NCBI GenBank assembly: GCA_933228675.1
Contig: OW121740.1
Location: forward strand, 55,243,000-55,306,999
Direction of reading: 5' to 3'
Source of the DNA: Stomorhina lunata
Lineage: Eukaryota > Arthropoda > Insecta > Diptera > Rhiniidae
Length of the DNA stretch: 64,000 bases
The notes beneath the pieces are model-generated. The model saw only the letters and a list, made by a program, of their open reading frames with translations, was not told where the DNA came from and ran no database searches. The translations under genes were made by a program, and so were the position numbers. Shown in pieces: positions 33,702 to 45,544 of the stretch (position 1 is its first letter; each line of letters starts with the position of its first letter).

Positions 33702-34267
33702 ACTAATAAGGATTTATGTAATATTTGTCAAAATATAAATCGTCATTTTGCCCAGGGCTGCCAGATACTTTTTGGTCACCATCCCCAAATTATAAAATTT
33801 TTAGCCCCAAAACTCCCCAATTCATAAAATAGCGTATTTGCTGCATTTTTTATTAATTAAATGAAGAGATCGATTTTATTAACATAAAAATAGTTTTGTA
33901 TGCTTGCAATCATTACAAATTTAAATAATAAAATATTGGAAATCTAGTACATATTTCGTAAACTTCATAATTATCAATGTATTGAGTATTACATGAGTAA
34001 AACTATACATAAGTCTACTTTCACACCAGTCAAGTTTGGCTCATGAAGTCTTAAGTTTGTATCAGAAAAGTTTACGGAATTGAAATTGATAACAAGCTTA
34101 CGAAAATTTTGAAAATTTGTATGAAGTTTGAGGAAAATAAAATGGAAACTGATGGAGAAAATGTTCGTGTGTGATCGTGAATGCATATTCAAAAGATATG
34201 TAAAAGAAAAACAGATTAAGAGAATCTGTTGTGTGTGAATAGCACTTACTTTTTTTAATTGAATTTG

Positions 34268-34459
34268 TTAACATTTCAGTTGTAGGTTGAAATTCTTGCA
34301 ACAAATTTTGTTATTATTATTATGTTTTGTTGTTTTTGTTAAACTCATAATTAAAAATACTCGCTCTTCACAGGCATTGCTTGTAGGAACCACTAACATA
34401 TTCAAAACTGATGTGGACATGCAATATCTTGAATTTATAAACTTTTGGCCAAGATTCAA
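34268..34459 (-). pseudogene. hAT dimerisation-domain remnant
   Basis: The block VLNMLVVPTSNACEERVFL resembles the conserved C-terminal motif (small-x-x-ER-x-FS) of hAT transposases. Only about 30 residues can be followed; the rest is decayed. It indicates that the flanking element derives from an autonomous hAT by internal loss. Confidence 0.6.
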
Positions 34460-34641
34460 TTAAGAGTGATGGCATTTTTTCGAATATGGTATTCCAATTT
34501 GTAAAGGAAAGTTTATTCCATTATGTTTCGTAGACATCAATTGGGAGTATTCTCGTTCACTGCATTTTGGTTGAGATATTGGGTTTATACAATTTTGCAT
34601 GTCAAAGTATTTGTTGCTTGAAAATATTTAAATTATCTGGT

Positions 34642-34697
34642 GAAAATTGAGGCCCTATGCTCCACTGGGAGTCAAGGATAACAGAAGAAGAAGAAGA
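34642..34697 (+). mobile_element. Extremely 5'-truncated RTE-like LINE end (56 bp)
   Basis: Contains CTATGCTCCACTGGGAGTC, AAGGATAACAG and a run of AGA triplets, the 3' end of the LINE at 48967-49740. ATCTGGT lies on both sides (34635-34641, 34698-34704), a target duplication. Confidence 0.75.
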
Positions 34698-35134
34698 AGA
34701 ATCTGGTAAACGTAATGCCATTTCACTAAATATATCTTTTTCTTATAATAGAAACAATTAATTTTTAATTGTACCTTTTTTGACTTGACAAATTACAGTT
34801 TGGCAGTTCGTTTTCGAATTCTGACTAATAATCAGTTGTAATTTTTATATCAAGAAATTACAAAATACTTTCCTTTATTAATAAAATATAAATTTTTAAA
34901 TTCACAAGTTAATATTTCCCCAAAAAAACCCCAATGAATTAGAGTGAATCCCCAACAAAACCCCCAAGCCCCGAACCAAATTTTTTAGCCTTTTTGAAGA
35001 TTGAATATCCCCGACTTTGGGACCAAAACCCCAAATCTGGCAGCCCTGATTTTGCCCATCTTATAAATGCGATATTGGCATCACTCATAAGCAGCTGTTT
35101 CTATTATAGACATTTTGATTTAATTTTATTTTAA

Positions 35135-36980
35135 CCCTTCTACTTTCCTTGGATTTGTGCCCTTTATATTACCCTTTGGGTCAATATGACCCAACAATGA
35201 AATATTAACAAAATTGGATATTTAACATTGGATTTTTTAATTTAGAACCAGCACAGGTCATCCCCTGCCCCTTCTTATCCAATGCATTGTGTTAGGAAAA
35301 AAGGTTATGGGAGGGAGGATAGATTTAGTAGTCTTACCTATATTGCAACTGGCAGGGAAAACTTCTGCGGGAAGTGAATTCCATATACGAACTATACGGC
35401 TGAATATAGCGTGTTGTTCGGTCTACCGGCCAATCGACCACAAAGGAATGAGCTCTAACAGAATGACGTGTATTGCGTAAAAAAGTCCGAGTTTCGGAAA
35501 CGAGTTCTCTGATTTCGTTAGAGCACTTTCAAAAGTATTAACAATAGAACAGTGTGACACAACTCAAATTGCGATGGTGCTCCTGTAAATCAATAGAGTT
35601 GGATACCCCACTGTCCCGTTGAGCACTTTCGCCATTTCGTACACTAGGTCGAGAAGCTCCAAAATAGACTTTGAAGTTCCGGCACATACATGAGGTGGTG
35701 TAAATAGTAAGGAGATCAGATGGAGAGAAAACCGAGGCACTTGAATGCTTCTTTCGACACTTGAAAGATATATTTTGTCGAACGGACATCACATTGATGA
35801 AGAAACATGGTTTCCCGCGCGTTTATGCATAAGCATACAACATCTATTCGCACGACCCCATTCTGAAATTGTTTCTAAATATCGATTTAATAATTAATTC
35901 ATGTTTTGTCTCATAGCGCCAACCTAAAGAAGGCATGGACTACGATTGCTGTCATCTGCAAAAGAGTAGATAGGATTGGAAGTTTGATGTTGAAGGACAT
36001 TTATAAAGATAAGAAATAGAGTTGGAGAAAGAACAGAGCTTGCGGTAGCTCTGAATTAACCTTGAATTCTATAACAACACGTATAGAGCGATCTCTGAGG
36101 AAGCTCAATATAAACCGAGAGAAGTTATTACCGATACCAAAGGCAATAAGTTTTGATAGAAGTGCTCCGTGCCACACTATATCAAACGCCTTGGAAATAT
36201 TCTTCGCCAAATATGCTCATTTGTTAGCTCATTGATTTGCAAGTTCTACTAAATAAAGCTTACTTCTGAAGTTTGTATTAAAACCCCAGTCAGGATTCAT
36301 TTAAGTCCATGTGTTGTAGGTGCTATATGCTGATATAACTATCATGTTTGAAAATAATGCAACTGGCCATCGTTTAGTCTCGCGCTTACATGTGTAATTA
36401 GAAACAAGTTGGTCAAGTGCATGAACTAAAGCTTTAGTTTGGATGCAATGATGTATTATTTTAGTCTTTTTTTGTTCATCATCTCTTACGTCGGCTGAAT
36501 GATGAAGAGAACTTAAGAGGATAACATATTTATTTTTGTTTGGAACATATTATCTGAAAACAAAAAAAATTGCGAAAATAGCGTAACGTAATATGTGAAC
36601 AGCCCATGAATGGAAAAATGTTCAATAAAAGCGATTTTACTGATTATTTGACTGAACAAATTATTGATAGATGATTCTGAATGAAGGTGAACTCGATTCA
36701 ATTATGTTCAATAGGAAAAAAAATTATAAAGTGTAATTAAGCTTGAAATATCGCTTGTGGGGTCATATTGACCCAAAGGGTATTAAATGTGTGTAAATCG
36801 TGTTTTGAAATGTGGAGGGGGGAGGAAAATTTTTAATTTTATTATTTTCTTATAAAAACATAATTTTCGTCCCTGTAATGGATAAATAAAAGTTTCAAGT
36901 TCATATCTAAATATTTAAGGGGAAAATTTTGCGTTTGAAAAACAAAATTGGGTCAAATTGACCCAAGGAGAGTTAAAGGG
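35135..36980. mobile_element. piggyBac-like nonautonomous element at TTAA
   Basis: TTAA at 35131-35134 and 36981-36984. Ends: CCCTTCTACTTTCCTTGG and, inverted, CCCTTTAACTCTCCTTGG. The palindromic block TGGGTCAATATGACCCA is found near the left end (about 35178) and twice near the right (about 36761, 36948). An old LINE-a copy fills the middle. No transposase seen. Confidence 0.65.
35240..36215 (-). pseudogene. Old LINE-a copy (third), heavily decayed
   Basis: Minus strand. The piece NISKAFDIVWHGALLSKLIAF is the first catalytic block of the RT, missing from the other two copies because they are truncated. The remaining blocks match LINE-a at 320-2470 at lower similarity with many frame changes. 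It lies within the piggyBac-like element. Confidence 0.75.
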
Positions 36981-36984
36981 TTAA

Positions 36985-38195
36985 AATCTTTTTCAGCTGT
37001 TTTTAATGCAGCTGCCGTCTTAAAAATCTTTAAGTAGCTGACTACAAGGCGACTGTTGCAGCCAACGACTTTTGTAGTCGGTGTTCGTGTAGCCTGTAGT
37101 GATTGTGTTTCTAGCATTACTGTATGAGTTATCAAAAAATGATATTTTTTCCCCCAAAATCTTTCTTTCCACATCTTCTCAGAATTTATTTTAATGTCAT
37201 TTTGTATAAAAATAATACTTCCTAAGCTTTTAAAATGTAATTAAACTAAATCCGGAACAGATTCTTAATGTCTCGCATAAATAAAACAAAATGTTTAATT
37301 GTTAAAAATCCCCAAAGAAAAAAACATTTGAGGGAAAAATCTCTCATTCTTGCAGATACAATTAGAGACCCAAAGTAAATGTAAGTTTGATCACACAATC
37401 TTCTCGTAATTGTAATAGTTTTAAATCACCTCAAAAAAAGATCAACAATGGGAATCACCCAAAAAAAAAAATATGATGATTATGACGACGACGATGATGA
37501 ACAGAATAAAAAACGGTTAATTTTAATGAGGGTCTTTAACAGACAAACAAACTAGAAAAATTATACCAACCAACAGAAAAAAAGTCATACATATTTACCC
37601 CCAAAATTAACCTAAAAATAAACCAACAAAAATGAAAAAAGTTAAAAATAGCAGCCAGCGGTAGCAAAAGAAAATGTTAAATGAGTTACTAAGAGAATGA
37701 CTGACTTAATAGACTTACAGAATGACTTGTCTAAATATGTATGAACAATATGAGTCTAAAGATGGATGGATGGATGGTTGGATGAATTTCTGGATGGTTG
37801 GTTGGATGAATGATTGTTCAAATCGGAAACTGTAGCTAATTAAGAAAGAAAAAAAATCGTCATGTAATTAAAGAAAAAAATATTCCACACACAGACATTT
37901 ATTATAATCATGTTTAACTGGGTCTAAGTTATTAAAATTAATGCCAGAAGCTTTAATAGAAATGTAAGCGCGATTAGTTTTTAAAAGAAACAATTTTGGT
38001 TTGTGGTAAAACTTTAGTAGGAAATAGTGAAATGTAAATAACTATGAGCTCAAATTGTATATTTTTGCAATCAAATTCTAGTAAAAATTTTTGGTGGATT
38101 TTTGGAGCTTCAAAATTTTAAGGGACACGTTTTAAGAATGACTTTTCTGTGTTTGGTTTAATAGAAGAAATAACGAGATTGGCTGCGAAAAAATT
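36985..38195. other. Interval without recognised gene
   Basis: Includes GACGACGACGATGATG at about 37483 and a GGATGGATGGTTGGATG microsatellite at 37765-37812. Otherwise AT-rich. Confidence 0.55.
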
Positions 38196-38432
38196 AATCG
38201 GCCATATTCCCGTTGGCGTTGTCGTTTTTATTGTTGTTTCTATATCGTTGTCGTTTTTATCGTCGCTTCGTTTCTAATCTGGCATTCTTGAAACATATTG
38301 AAACGAAGACGAGAAGTTATCGAAAAGAAGCAAAAAAATTTGGCAGCACTATTATAGTGTTACCAAATTTTACGTTTTTGTTTACATTTTCGGTAATTTT
38401 TGTTATATTTATTTAAAATTTACAAATGAAAA

Positions 38433-39704
38433 ATGGCGAGTACAGAATTTTATTTTACAAGTTCAAGTGAGGATGAAGAAATAATTAAAATGTCACTTCA
38501 TCGAAAGAAATTACGTCAGCAGGTTGACATCTTCTCCATTCCCGATTCAATGTAAGACAATTTATTTAAAAAAGTACGTTTTTAAATACATATAAATAAA
38601 ATCATTTATATTTTTAGATTTGTGGACACATTTAGGCTGAACAAAACTGCCTTTAAATACGTGTTGGAAGAAATCGGTCCAAAATTTAAATGTGGTATGC
38701 GTAAGTCAGCAATAACCCCAACAATAAAACTGGCCACAGCTTTAAGATTTTTTGCCCAAGGGTCATATCAACTATGCGTTGGGAATGACTTCAACTTATC
38801 CTTAGCTCAACCTACGGTAAGTAAAATTTTGTCCGAAGTTTTGGAAGCGATGAGTACTACAATTTGTAAAACTTGGGTAAAATTTGAAATCTCGGAAGAT
38901 GAAAAAACAGAATGCAAGAGATTTTTTTATGAACGTACTGGTTTTCCTGGAATCATAGGGTGTGTAGACGGGACGCACATCAAGATGGTAGGGCCTAACA
39001 AAAGTTCTCAGCATTTATACTACAATAGGAAAGGGTTCTTTAGCATAAATGCAATGATTGTAAGTACAAGCTATTAATAAAAAAATATAAATAATTAAGT
39101 TAATAACTACTTTTCATTATTTGTACATAGGTCTGTGATCATAAAATGCGAATAAAATATATAGATGCAAGACATCCAGGCTCTGCTCACGATTCCTTAG
39201 TTTGGAACACCAGTCGTGTTAAAAGGTTTTTAAAGGAAAAATATGATACTGGTGAACGCAATTCGTGGATTTTAGGTATGAAATTTCAAATAAAGTAAAA
39301 TTAGTATTACAGTTAAGTTTTAAGGGGATGCTGGTTACCTACTAGAACCGTTTTTGATGACACCCTATCGATCAGCGGATGAACATAGTGTTGAAAGTCA
39401 TTACAACTCCGTACTTGCCCGAAATATTATTGAGAGGGTAATAGGAGTGCTTAAATCGCGATTTCGTTGTCTACTTGGAGCACGTGAATTGCACTATGAT
39501 TCTGAAAAAATTACCCAAATCGTCAACGTCTGTGCAACTCTCCACAACATTTGTATTCAATACAATACATCACTTCCCGATAGTGATGTCCAGTTTCCTT
39601 CAGAGGAAAGGGAAACGAGTAATATCGGTAATGAAAATGAAAGAGGTGATTCTACCGAAGCTGCCGGAATAAGAGATTCCATCAAAAACTCTATTTTGGA
39701 ATAG
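38433..39704 (+). CDS. Harbinger transposase (HARBI1-like nuclease), four exons, apparently intact
   Basis: Exons deduced from GT-AG borders that keep the frame: 38433-38551, 38618-39059, 39131-39275 and 39325-39704, about 361 residues, the usual length for the family. The protein is a DDE nuclease that excises and inserts the element. The acidic triad is visible: GCVDGTHIKM, DARHPGSAHDSLVW and NIIERVIGVLKSRFR. Early residues hold a helix-rich region with TIKLATALRFFAQGSYQ and QPTVSKILSEVLE. Introns are 66, 71 and 49 bases, short as in flies. No stop or frameshift is present, so this copy may still be able to make protein. The start was chosen as the ATG that reads straight into exon 2. It needs a Myb-like partner, whose gene is broken next door. 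Confidence 0.85.
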
Positions 39705-40131
39705 TTTTAATTAAAGTTAAAATTATCAATTAGTTTTAAAATACACCATTGAAAAATCCTAAACTTAAAAGAAACAAAATCAATAAAAATTCAAATATAA
39801 ATATTTATTAAAAGCTAAAAATAAGAAAACAATTATTTAATTTAACGAAGTTTAATCCATAAAATATATTAAGAAAATGATTTTTTGTAATTTTATCAGC
39901 AAAATGGTAAGACATCTTTAGGGTTTTGATGAAATGGTTATAGGACTACCAAATTCAAGTCTCTAGACGATCAAATTTCATTTATCAGATTCATTTGCTG
40001 GTCTAGGGTCGGCTTAACAAAAAAATACAAAAATTAAAAAATAAAAATTAAAATAAAAATAATGTAATTACTCTTTTTTCCAATATTATTCAACTGATTT
40101 TCCAGTAACTCCAGTTTTTTCTTCTTTATAA

Positions 40132-41430
40132 AGTTTTTTTTAGAGGTATAGAACTTCGAATTGAAATAAAACACAAGAAAATCGTTTTAATGTCCATCAA
40201 TTTGGCTTTATTGGAAGGATAATTTTATGCCATTAATGTTTAAATATGATTTCGGGCATGTGGCCGCCGCGGCTGGCTCGAATAAAGCCAATCCTACAGG
40301 TCCAATTTTCAACTACTTTTTCGAGCATATGGGGCCGTATGTTGGCAATAACGCCACGAATGTTGGCTTCCAAGTCCCCTAACGTTTCTGGTTTGTTGGC
40401 GTAGACGAGCGACTTCACATATCCCCAAAGAAAATAATCCAGTAGTGTCAACTCGCACGATCTTGGTGGCCAATTGACAGGTCCATTCCGCGAAATTATG
40501 CACTCATCGAATGTTTCCTTCAATAAATCAATTGTGACGTGCGCTGTGTGGCATGTAGCGCCGTCTTGTTGGAACCACAACTCATCCACATTCATGCCAT
40601 CCAATTGGGGAACAAAATAGTCGGTTACCATGGCTCTATACCGGTCTCCATTTATGGTAACTGACTCTCCAGTATTATTTCGGAAGAAGTATGGCCCAAT
40701 GACTCCACCAGCCCATAGAGCACACCAAACAGTCAGTTTTTGTAGATGTAATGGCGTCTCAATGGTCTCATGTGGATTCTCTTCACTCCAAATGCGGCAA
40801 TTTTGCTTGTTGACGTATCCATTCAACCAAAAATGAGCCTCATCACTGAATAAAATTTTGCGATGAAAATCAGCATCGAGATCAATCTCATTTTCGGCCC
40901 ATACACCAAAATCACGACGCATTGCATGGTCTCGCGGCTTTAATTCTTGCACAAGCTGGATCTTGTAAGGTCGCAAGCCAAGATCTTTGCGCAAAATCTT
41001 CCATTAAGTTGATGGACAAAGCTCCAATTGCTGTGCACGGTGGCGAATCGATTCATTCGGGTCCTCTTCAACACTTTGCTCTACAGCGGCAATTGTTTCT
41101 TCGGTGCGCACTGTTCGACGTCGCTGCGGATGCGTATTATCACATAGAGTAAACGTAGTGCGAAAACGATCCATGGTTAACCGAATTAATTGCTCTGATG
41201 GACGATTATGTCGACCATAAAATGGACGGAGCTTGCGGTAAACTTCGCGAACTGAACCATTATTTTCGAAATAAATTTGCACGATTTGCAAGCGTTGTTC
41301 TTTTGTCAACCTGTTCATGATGAAATGGCAAACCAAACTAAATATTAATCACTTGACAGCTGACAAAATGGCCGCCAGTTAAAAAAGTGATGCCAACTTA
41401 AAGTTCTATACCTCAATAAAAAACACCCGA
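40132..41430 (-). mobile_element. Mariner-like element copy D
   Basis: Same family as A-C on the opposite strand. The right end is intact (AAACACCCGA, then TA at 41431-41432). At the left, the last bases of the TIR have decayed; only the run of T and TAGAGG are recognisable. It broke the Myb-like gene of the Harbinger element. Confidence 0.85.
40233..41336 (-). pseudogene. Mariner-like transposase, copy D (one nonsense codon, third Asp altered)
   Basis: Two open pieces (41336-41004 and 40994-40233) in one frame, separated by TAA where sister copies have Leu (TTA), at about 41001. Otherwise it reads as a full transposase: FSDEAHF, WFQQDGATCHTAHVT. The third catalytic block is SCELTLLDYFLWG, where Glu replaces the Asp seen in A-C. 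It is the best preserved of the four except for those changes. Confidence 0.85.
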
Positions 41431-41432
41431 TA

Positions 41433-42192
41433 GATGCATCAAGGACCAGGAGTTTTTCTTCTTTTTCTGTTTTTCTTTTATATATATTAAGACGTTCCTC
41501 TTCTATTAGTAGTCTCCTTTTTTGATAAACAGATATATCTTTTAAATATCCCTTAATGGATTTAGAATGGCTGCATCTCTCTTGTAGAACTTCGGTCTGC
41601 GTCCTTAATAACTGTATCCGTTCCTTTTCATTACTTTTGAAATTAGCTGTGGACCGAACTCTTGTTGAAACAGAAGGTATATCATCATTTATGTAGGATT
41701 CTGTAGTTGATGTCATTACTAAATTTTCAATCGTGTTCGCCTCAACTTGCACTTCTTCTCCGAATCCTAGTTCATCGCCTATTGGACTTACTTGTTTTTC
41801 AAATTCCAACAAGTTAGCCACAGCTTCTTCCAATGGATACAAAGGAACCTGTTTATTAACTCCTCCTCCTGTTGCTCTAGATTCTGCTTTGTTATTTACC
41901 AGCTTTTTCTTCACCTTGAACTTCAAGTCCTTCCGCACCTTTAAGTTGTATAAACAATTTCGTTAATAAAATGTTAATTATTTGCTGTCGCTCTTTTATT
42001 CTAACTTACTTTGTGCCAACCATCACCGTCACGAACTGGAGGTCCAAGCGGATTTAATTTTTCTCCAATTTCTCTCCAAAAGTTGTCGAAATTGAAGGGT
42101 TTTATGCCCTTCCGAAAACCCTTTGCGTAAGTTGGCTCTTTTTCCATTTCAGAAACTAAAATTTCAAATTGTTTTGTTGATGTTATTTTCAT
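41433..42192 (-). pseudogene. Myb/SANT-like protein of the Harbinger element, C-terminus interrupted
   Basis: Exon 1 (42192-42010) reads 61 residues, including a SANT-type helical pattern with FWREIGEKLNPLGPP and WHK. The intron is 42009-41939 (GT-AG). Exon 2 (41938 downward) continues KDLKFKVKKKLV, ATGGGVNKQV and PLEEAVANLLEFE, which fits the Myb-like accessory proteins of animal Harbinger elements. A coiled-coil-rich C-terminus, with EERLNIYKRKTEKEEK, ends at 41433, where mariner D inserted. These proteins bind DNA and carry the transposase into the nucleus. Fused residues from the mariner extend the frame to 41345. Confidence 0.75.
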
Positions 42193-42401
42193 TTTTAATT
42201 TATTTTGTGCAGAGTCGTTATAACCTCGTTACTTAAAATGGCGACGACAAAAAGTGAATGTTCCTTTGACGTTATTATTTTCGTTTCAAATTAGAGAATA
42301 CCGTTTCAATTCCGATAATTGTCGATAACGCCAACGGTGATGCCAAATTGTCGTTTTTGTGTCGTTTTAAAACTACAACGCCAACGGGAATATGGCCGAA
42401 T

Positions 42402-43901
42402 AACATTTATATTATACATTTTTAGTTTGCTGCAAAATATATATGATATGCATAACTGGATTATGGAATTTAACAATTTTTGTAATTTTTCAAAAAAAAA
42501 AAAAAATGTTTTGCAAACAAAAAAATTTATTTCCAAACCGATTGCTCGGATTAAAAAAATTATTAGTGTTTCTGAAAGAATTTTGATTTTTTACTTAGTT
42601 CAAGAAAATAAACAATTTGCAATTAATGCGAATATTTATTGCGCAAAGTCCTCTATTATTCTATAACTCTATTTTTTATAATGCAAATGGGATGCAGTTG
42701 TTGCCTGGGTTTCCTGCTAACAGGTAATAACTGTATTCAATTCCTACTCACACCTCCTCGTGTTACATCCTGGAAACCTGAGCAACCTAGTTGAAGATAT
42801 GGTAAACAACCCGAGTGGGATTCTAGGTCAGGGCTAACGTAAGGGGGAGTTATCTTGGAGCCATTCCGCCGTATTTGCTTTAGTGGTAGAAGGCTAAAGC
42901 ACGCGGCAAGCGGCTGCGGGCGGCAATCAGCTGTTTTTTGATTTGTCAAATTTCAAGCGGCAATGGAAAAAAGTAGAACTTTGTTCTACTTTTCCGCGCG
43001 GCAGATTTTTTCAGTGCTGCCAGATTTAATTATATCCTACTTAAATATTTTTTTATATGAACATTTTTATAAACAAGCGCAAATTTTATGTACTGGCAAT
43101 ACTACGACCGCCCGCAGCCGCATGCAGCGTGTATTGGCCCTGTACCTTAAGGGTCTAAGATAATTGTACTTGGTAAAGTATGAAACTGTAGCGTCTGTTC
43201 AACATGTTAGTTGCTGCTGTAAGTGGGCGCCTGTCTCGGATCTAGCGGCTCGCTTTACAAACGTGGCTCATGTCTTTAAACTCATCATCCATCGACTTAG
43301 CACTTACGATGTTTTAGAATTTCATAAAAATCGGCACAACTATATTATTTGACCCAAAAAAAAAGAGCTCCACTAGTTTTGGTTGAAGTCCGTCAACTCC
43401 TTGGGTTGCCTCCTTTGGACCCCCTAAAGGTACTTTGTAAATCTCAAGATAATGTAATTTGAACTAATGTTAGGATTAATAACTGCAATTTGATTAAAAA
43501 TTTAAGCCTGAATATATGCAATGCTTTATTATAAGCAATATTCTACTTTTTTTTCCTAAATTTTGATTTTTTCAAAAGATTGACAAAAGCTGGTGAATTT
43601 TTTCAGCTAATTTGAAAGAAAAGCCTTCTGTCTTTTATTTCATTATACTGAGAGCACGGAGGTAAACCGAGCTAACTGACATTTTCTCCAACGAAAACAG
43701 CCAATGCTGTATTTTATAGCAGAATTTTGATGCGCTTATATCTCCCAAACTACGCATGCAATAAACTATTTTCTCAAAATCTCAGACTTAAATATAATTT
43801 TTCCAGTTAAAATATCTTTGATACATAAGTCTTTAAATTTCAATAATTTTATCATCAATTTTTGTTTCACAATATTCAGCTGACTTCAACCGATTTTTCT
43901 A
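42402..43901. other. Interval with a short inverted-repeat element
   Basis: AT-rich at both ends; the one structured item is at 42900-43131. No gene is recognised. A weak TTGACAAAAG-rich tract lies near 43575. Confidence 0.5.
42900..43131. repeat. GC-rich inverted-repeat element (about 232 bp)
   Basis: CACGCGGCAAGCGGCTGCGG begins at 42900. Its imperfect complement, CCGCAGCCGCATGCAGCGTG, ends at 43131. The arms are strongly GC-rich against an AT-rich surrounding. No clear target duplication. Possibly a MITE. Confidence 0.6.
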
Positions 43902-44987
43902 AAGGGTGGTTAAATTGTAAGGGCCGATGTTGAATGTGAACCACACCTAAACGCCAAGTTTTTTTCCGAATTTTATTTGACATTTATCTATTTCAGACTT
44001 ACTCAATTTGAACCATGGAGAGATACACAATCCAACAACGCGTTAAAGTTATCCAGACTTATTATGAAAATGGGCGTTCAAATCAAAATGCATATCGTGC
44101 CCTTTGTGATTTTTTTGGTCAATTTGATCGTCCAAATGTGCGTACAATCGCAAAAATCGTGGAAAAATTCGAGCTAATCGGGTCTGTAGAAGATATGAGA
44201 ACACCAGTGCATGCTCGTACAGCTCGTACTGCAGAAAATATTGCTGCTGTTCGCGATAGTGTGGCTGAAGAGCCGTCCACCTCAACTCGTCGTCGTGCCC
44301 GACAATTGCACCTCTCACGCTCGTCGTTGATGAACATTATGCATAAAGACTTGCATTTACACGCTTACAAGGTGCAATTGGCTCAAGAACTAAAGCCTCT
44401 TGACCATTCCAAACGTCGTGAATGGGCAGAATGGTGGCAAGAAATGGCGACAGTGGATGATAAATTTTCGAAAAAAATCATCTTCAGTGATAAGGCACAT
44501 TTTCACCTCAGTGGATTCGTCAATAAACAGAATTTGGGCGAATGCGAATCCAAGAGTGATTGTCGAAAAACTAATGCACCCACAAAGAGTGACTGTTTGG
44601 TGCGGTTTATGGGCTGGCGGCATCATCGTTCCGTATTTTTTCCAAAATGAGGCCGGTCAGGCAGTTACTGTGAATGGTGTTCGCTATCGTGAGATAATAA
44701 CGAACTTTTCATGGCCCGAATTGGAAGATATGGATGTGGACGATATGTGGTTTCAGCAGGACGGTGCCACTTGCCACATAGCTAACGAAACAATGGCTCT
44801 TTTGCGCAACAAATTCAATGGCCGTGTTATCTCACGTAATGGCGATGTCAATTGGCCGCCAAGATCAGGTGATTTGACACCGTTGGACTTTTTTCTTTGG
44901 GGTTATTTGAAAAAAAAGGTATACGTCGATAAGCCAGCAACAATTCAAGAGCTAAAGGATGAGATAATTCGGCACATTAACGGCATA

Positions 44988-45544
44988 CAGGGTGGCCCAA
45001 AAAGGCCGAAGGGGGGAAAGCAAACTGCATAAATTAATCGTTCTTGGGAATCTCATGGCTTTAGTTCTTGCACTAACTGCACCTTGTATGTGAAAAGATG
45101 TAAAATTCCCTTTAATATTTTGCGTAAAAACCACCGAGCTCAGCAGAGCGCCTTCGAGTTGATGTTTCAGGATTCTCCTCAACACTCTCCAGAACGCGTT
45201 GAATATTTGCTTTACTAATAACAGAATGTGGTCTTCCGCTTCGTGGAAGATTCCTCACTGAGCCTTGTTCCTGAAAACGTGTCACTAAGCGTCGAATCAT
45301 TGTTTCGGATGGTGAATTCCGCACATTAAAATGACGACGATAGGCTCGTTGAGTTTGAATTATTGATCGTTGATGATGTTCAAAATAAAGTTCTATGATT
45401 TTGGTTCGCTGGATAACGTGGTAACCTTTCATAATTAATCTCCCAGATTGATTTTACAAGTCCTTAAAAGAAAAATAATAATAATAATTAAATTAGAGAA
45501 GTTATTAATTTTTCAAATCCGTTCGCGACTTTTGGGCCACCCTG
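44988..45544 (-). mobile_element. Internally deleted mariner-like element nested in another
   Basis: TIR CAGGGTGGCCCAAAAAGGCC at the left; the right end is its complement TTTTGGGCCACCCTG. TA on both sides (44986-44987, 45545-45546). Only the front of a transposase is left (45432-45112), with QRAYRRHFNVRNSPSE and QEQGSVRNLPRSGRP. It is related to the family at 20019-21310. Confidence 0.85.
45112..45432 (-). pseudogene. N-terminal mariner-like transposase fragment
   Basis: About 100 residues: MKGYHVIQRTKIIELYFEHH, then a helix-turn-helix region ending with PETSTRRRSAELG. The catalytic domain is deleted. In family terms, it would bind the TIR but could not cut. Confidence 0.75.

Larger units (their letters stand above)
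33753..35048 (-). mobile_element. Nonautonomous hAT-like element with perfect 8-bp target duplication
   Basis: TIR CAGGGCTGCCAGAT at the left and its reverse complement at the right; attttgcc on both sides (33745-33752, 35049-35056). Inner CCCC-rich blocks are repeated near both ends. On the minus strand at 34268-34459 a remnant reads LNMLVVPTSNACEERVF, the hAT dimerisation signature. A 56-bp LINE end lies inside. Confidence 0.85.
38199..42398 (+). mobile_element. PIF/Harbinger DNA transposon with both genes
   Basis: TIR CGGCCATATTCCCGTTGGCG (about 29 bases, left) and the inverted copy ending CAACGGGAATATGGCCG (right). AAT lies on both sides (38196-38198, 42399-42401), a 3-bp duplication. 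The plus strand carries the transposase in four exons (38433-39704). The minus strand carries a Myb/SANT-like gene from 42192. They face each other. Mariner copy D (about 40132-41430) was inserted in the Myb-like gene. Extra GTTGGCGTT copies near the right TIR may be binding sites. Confidence 0.9.
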
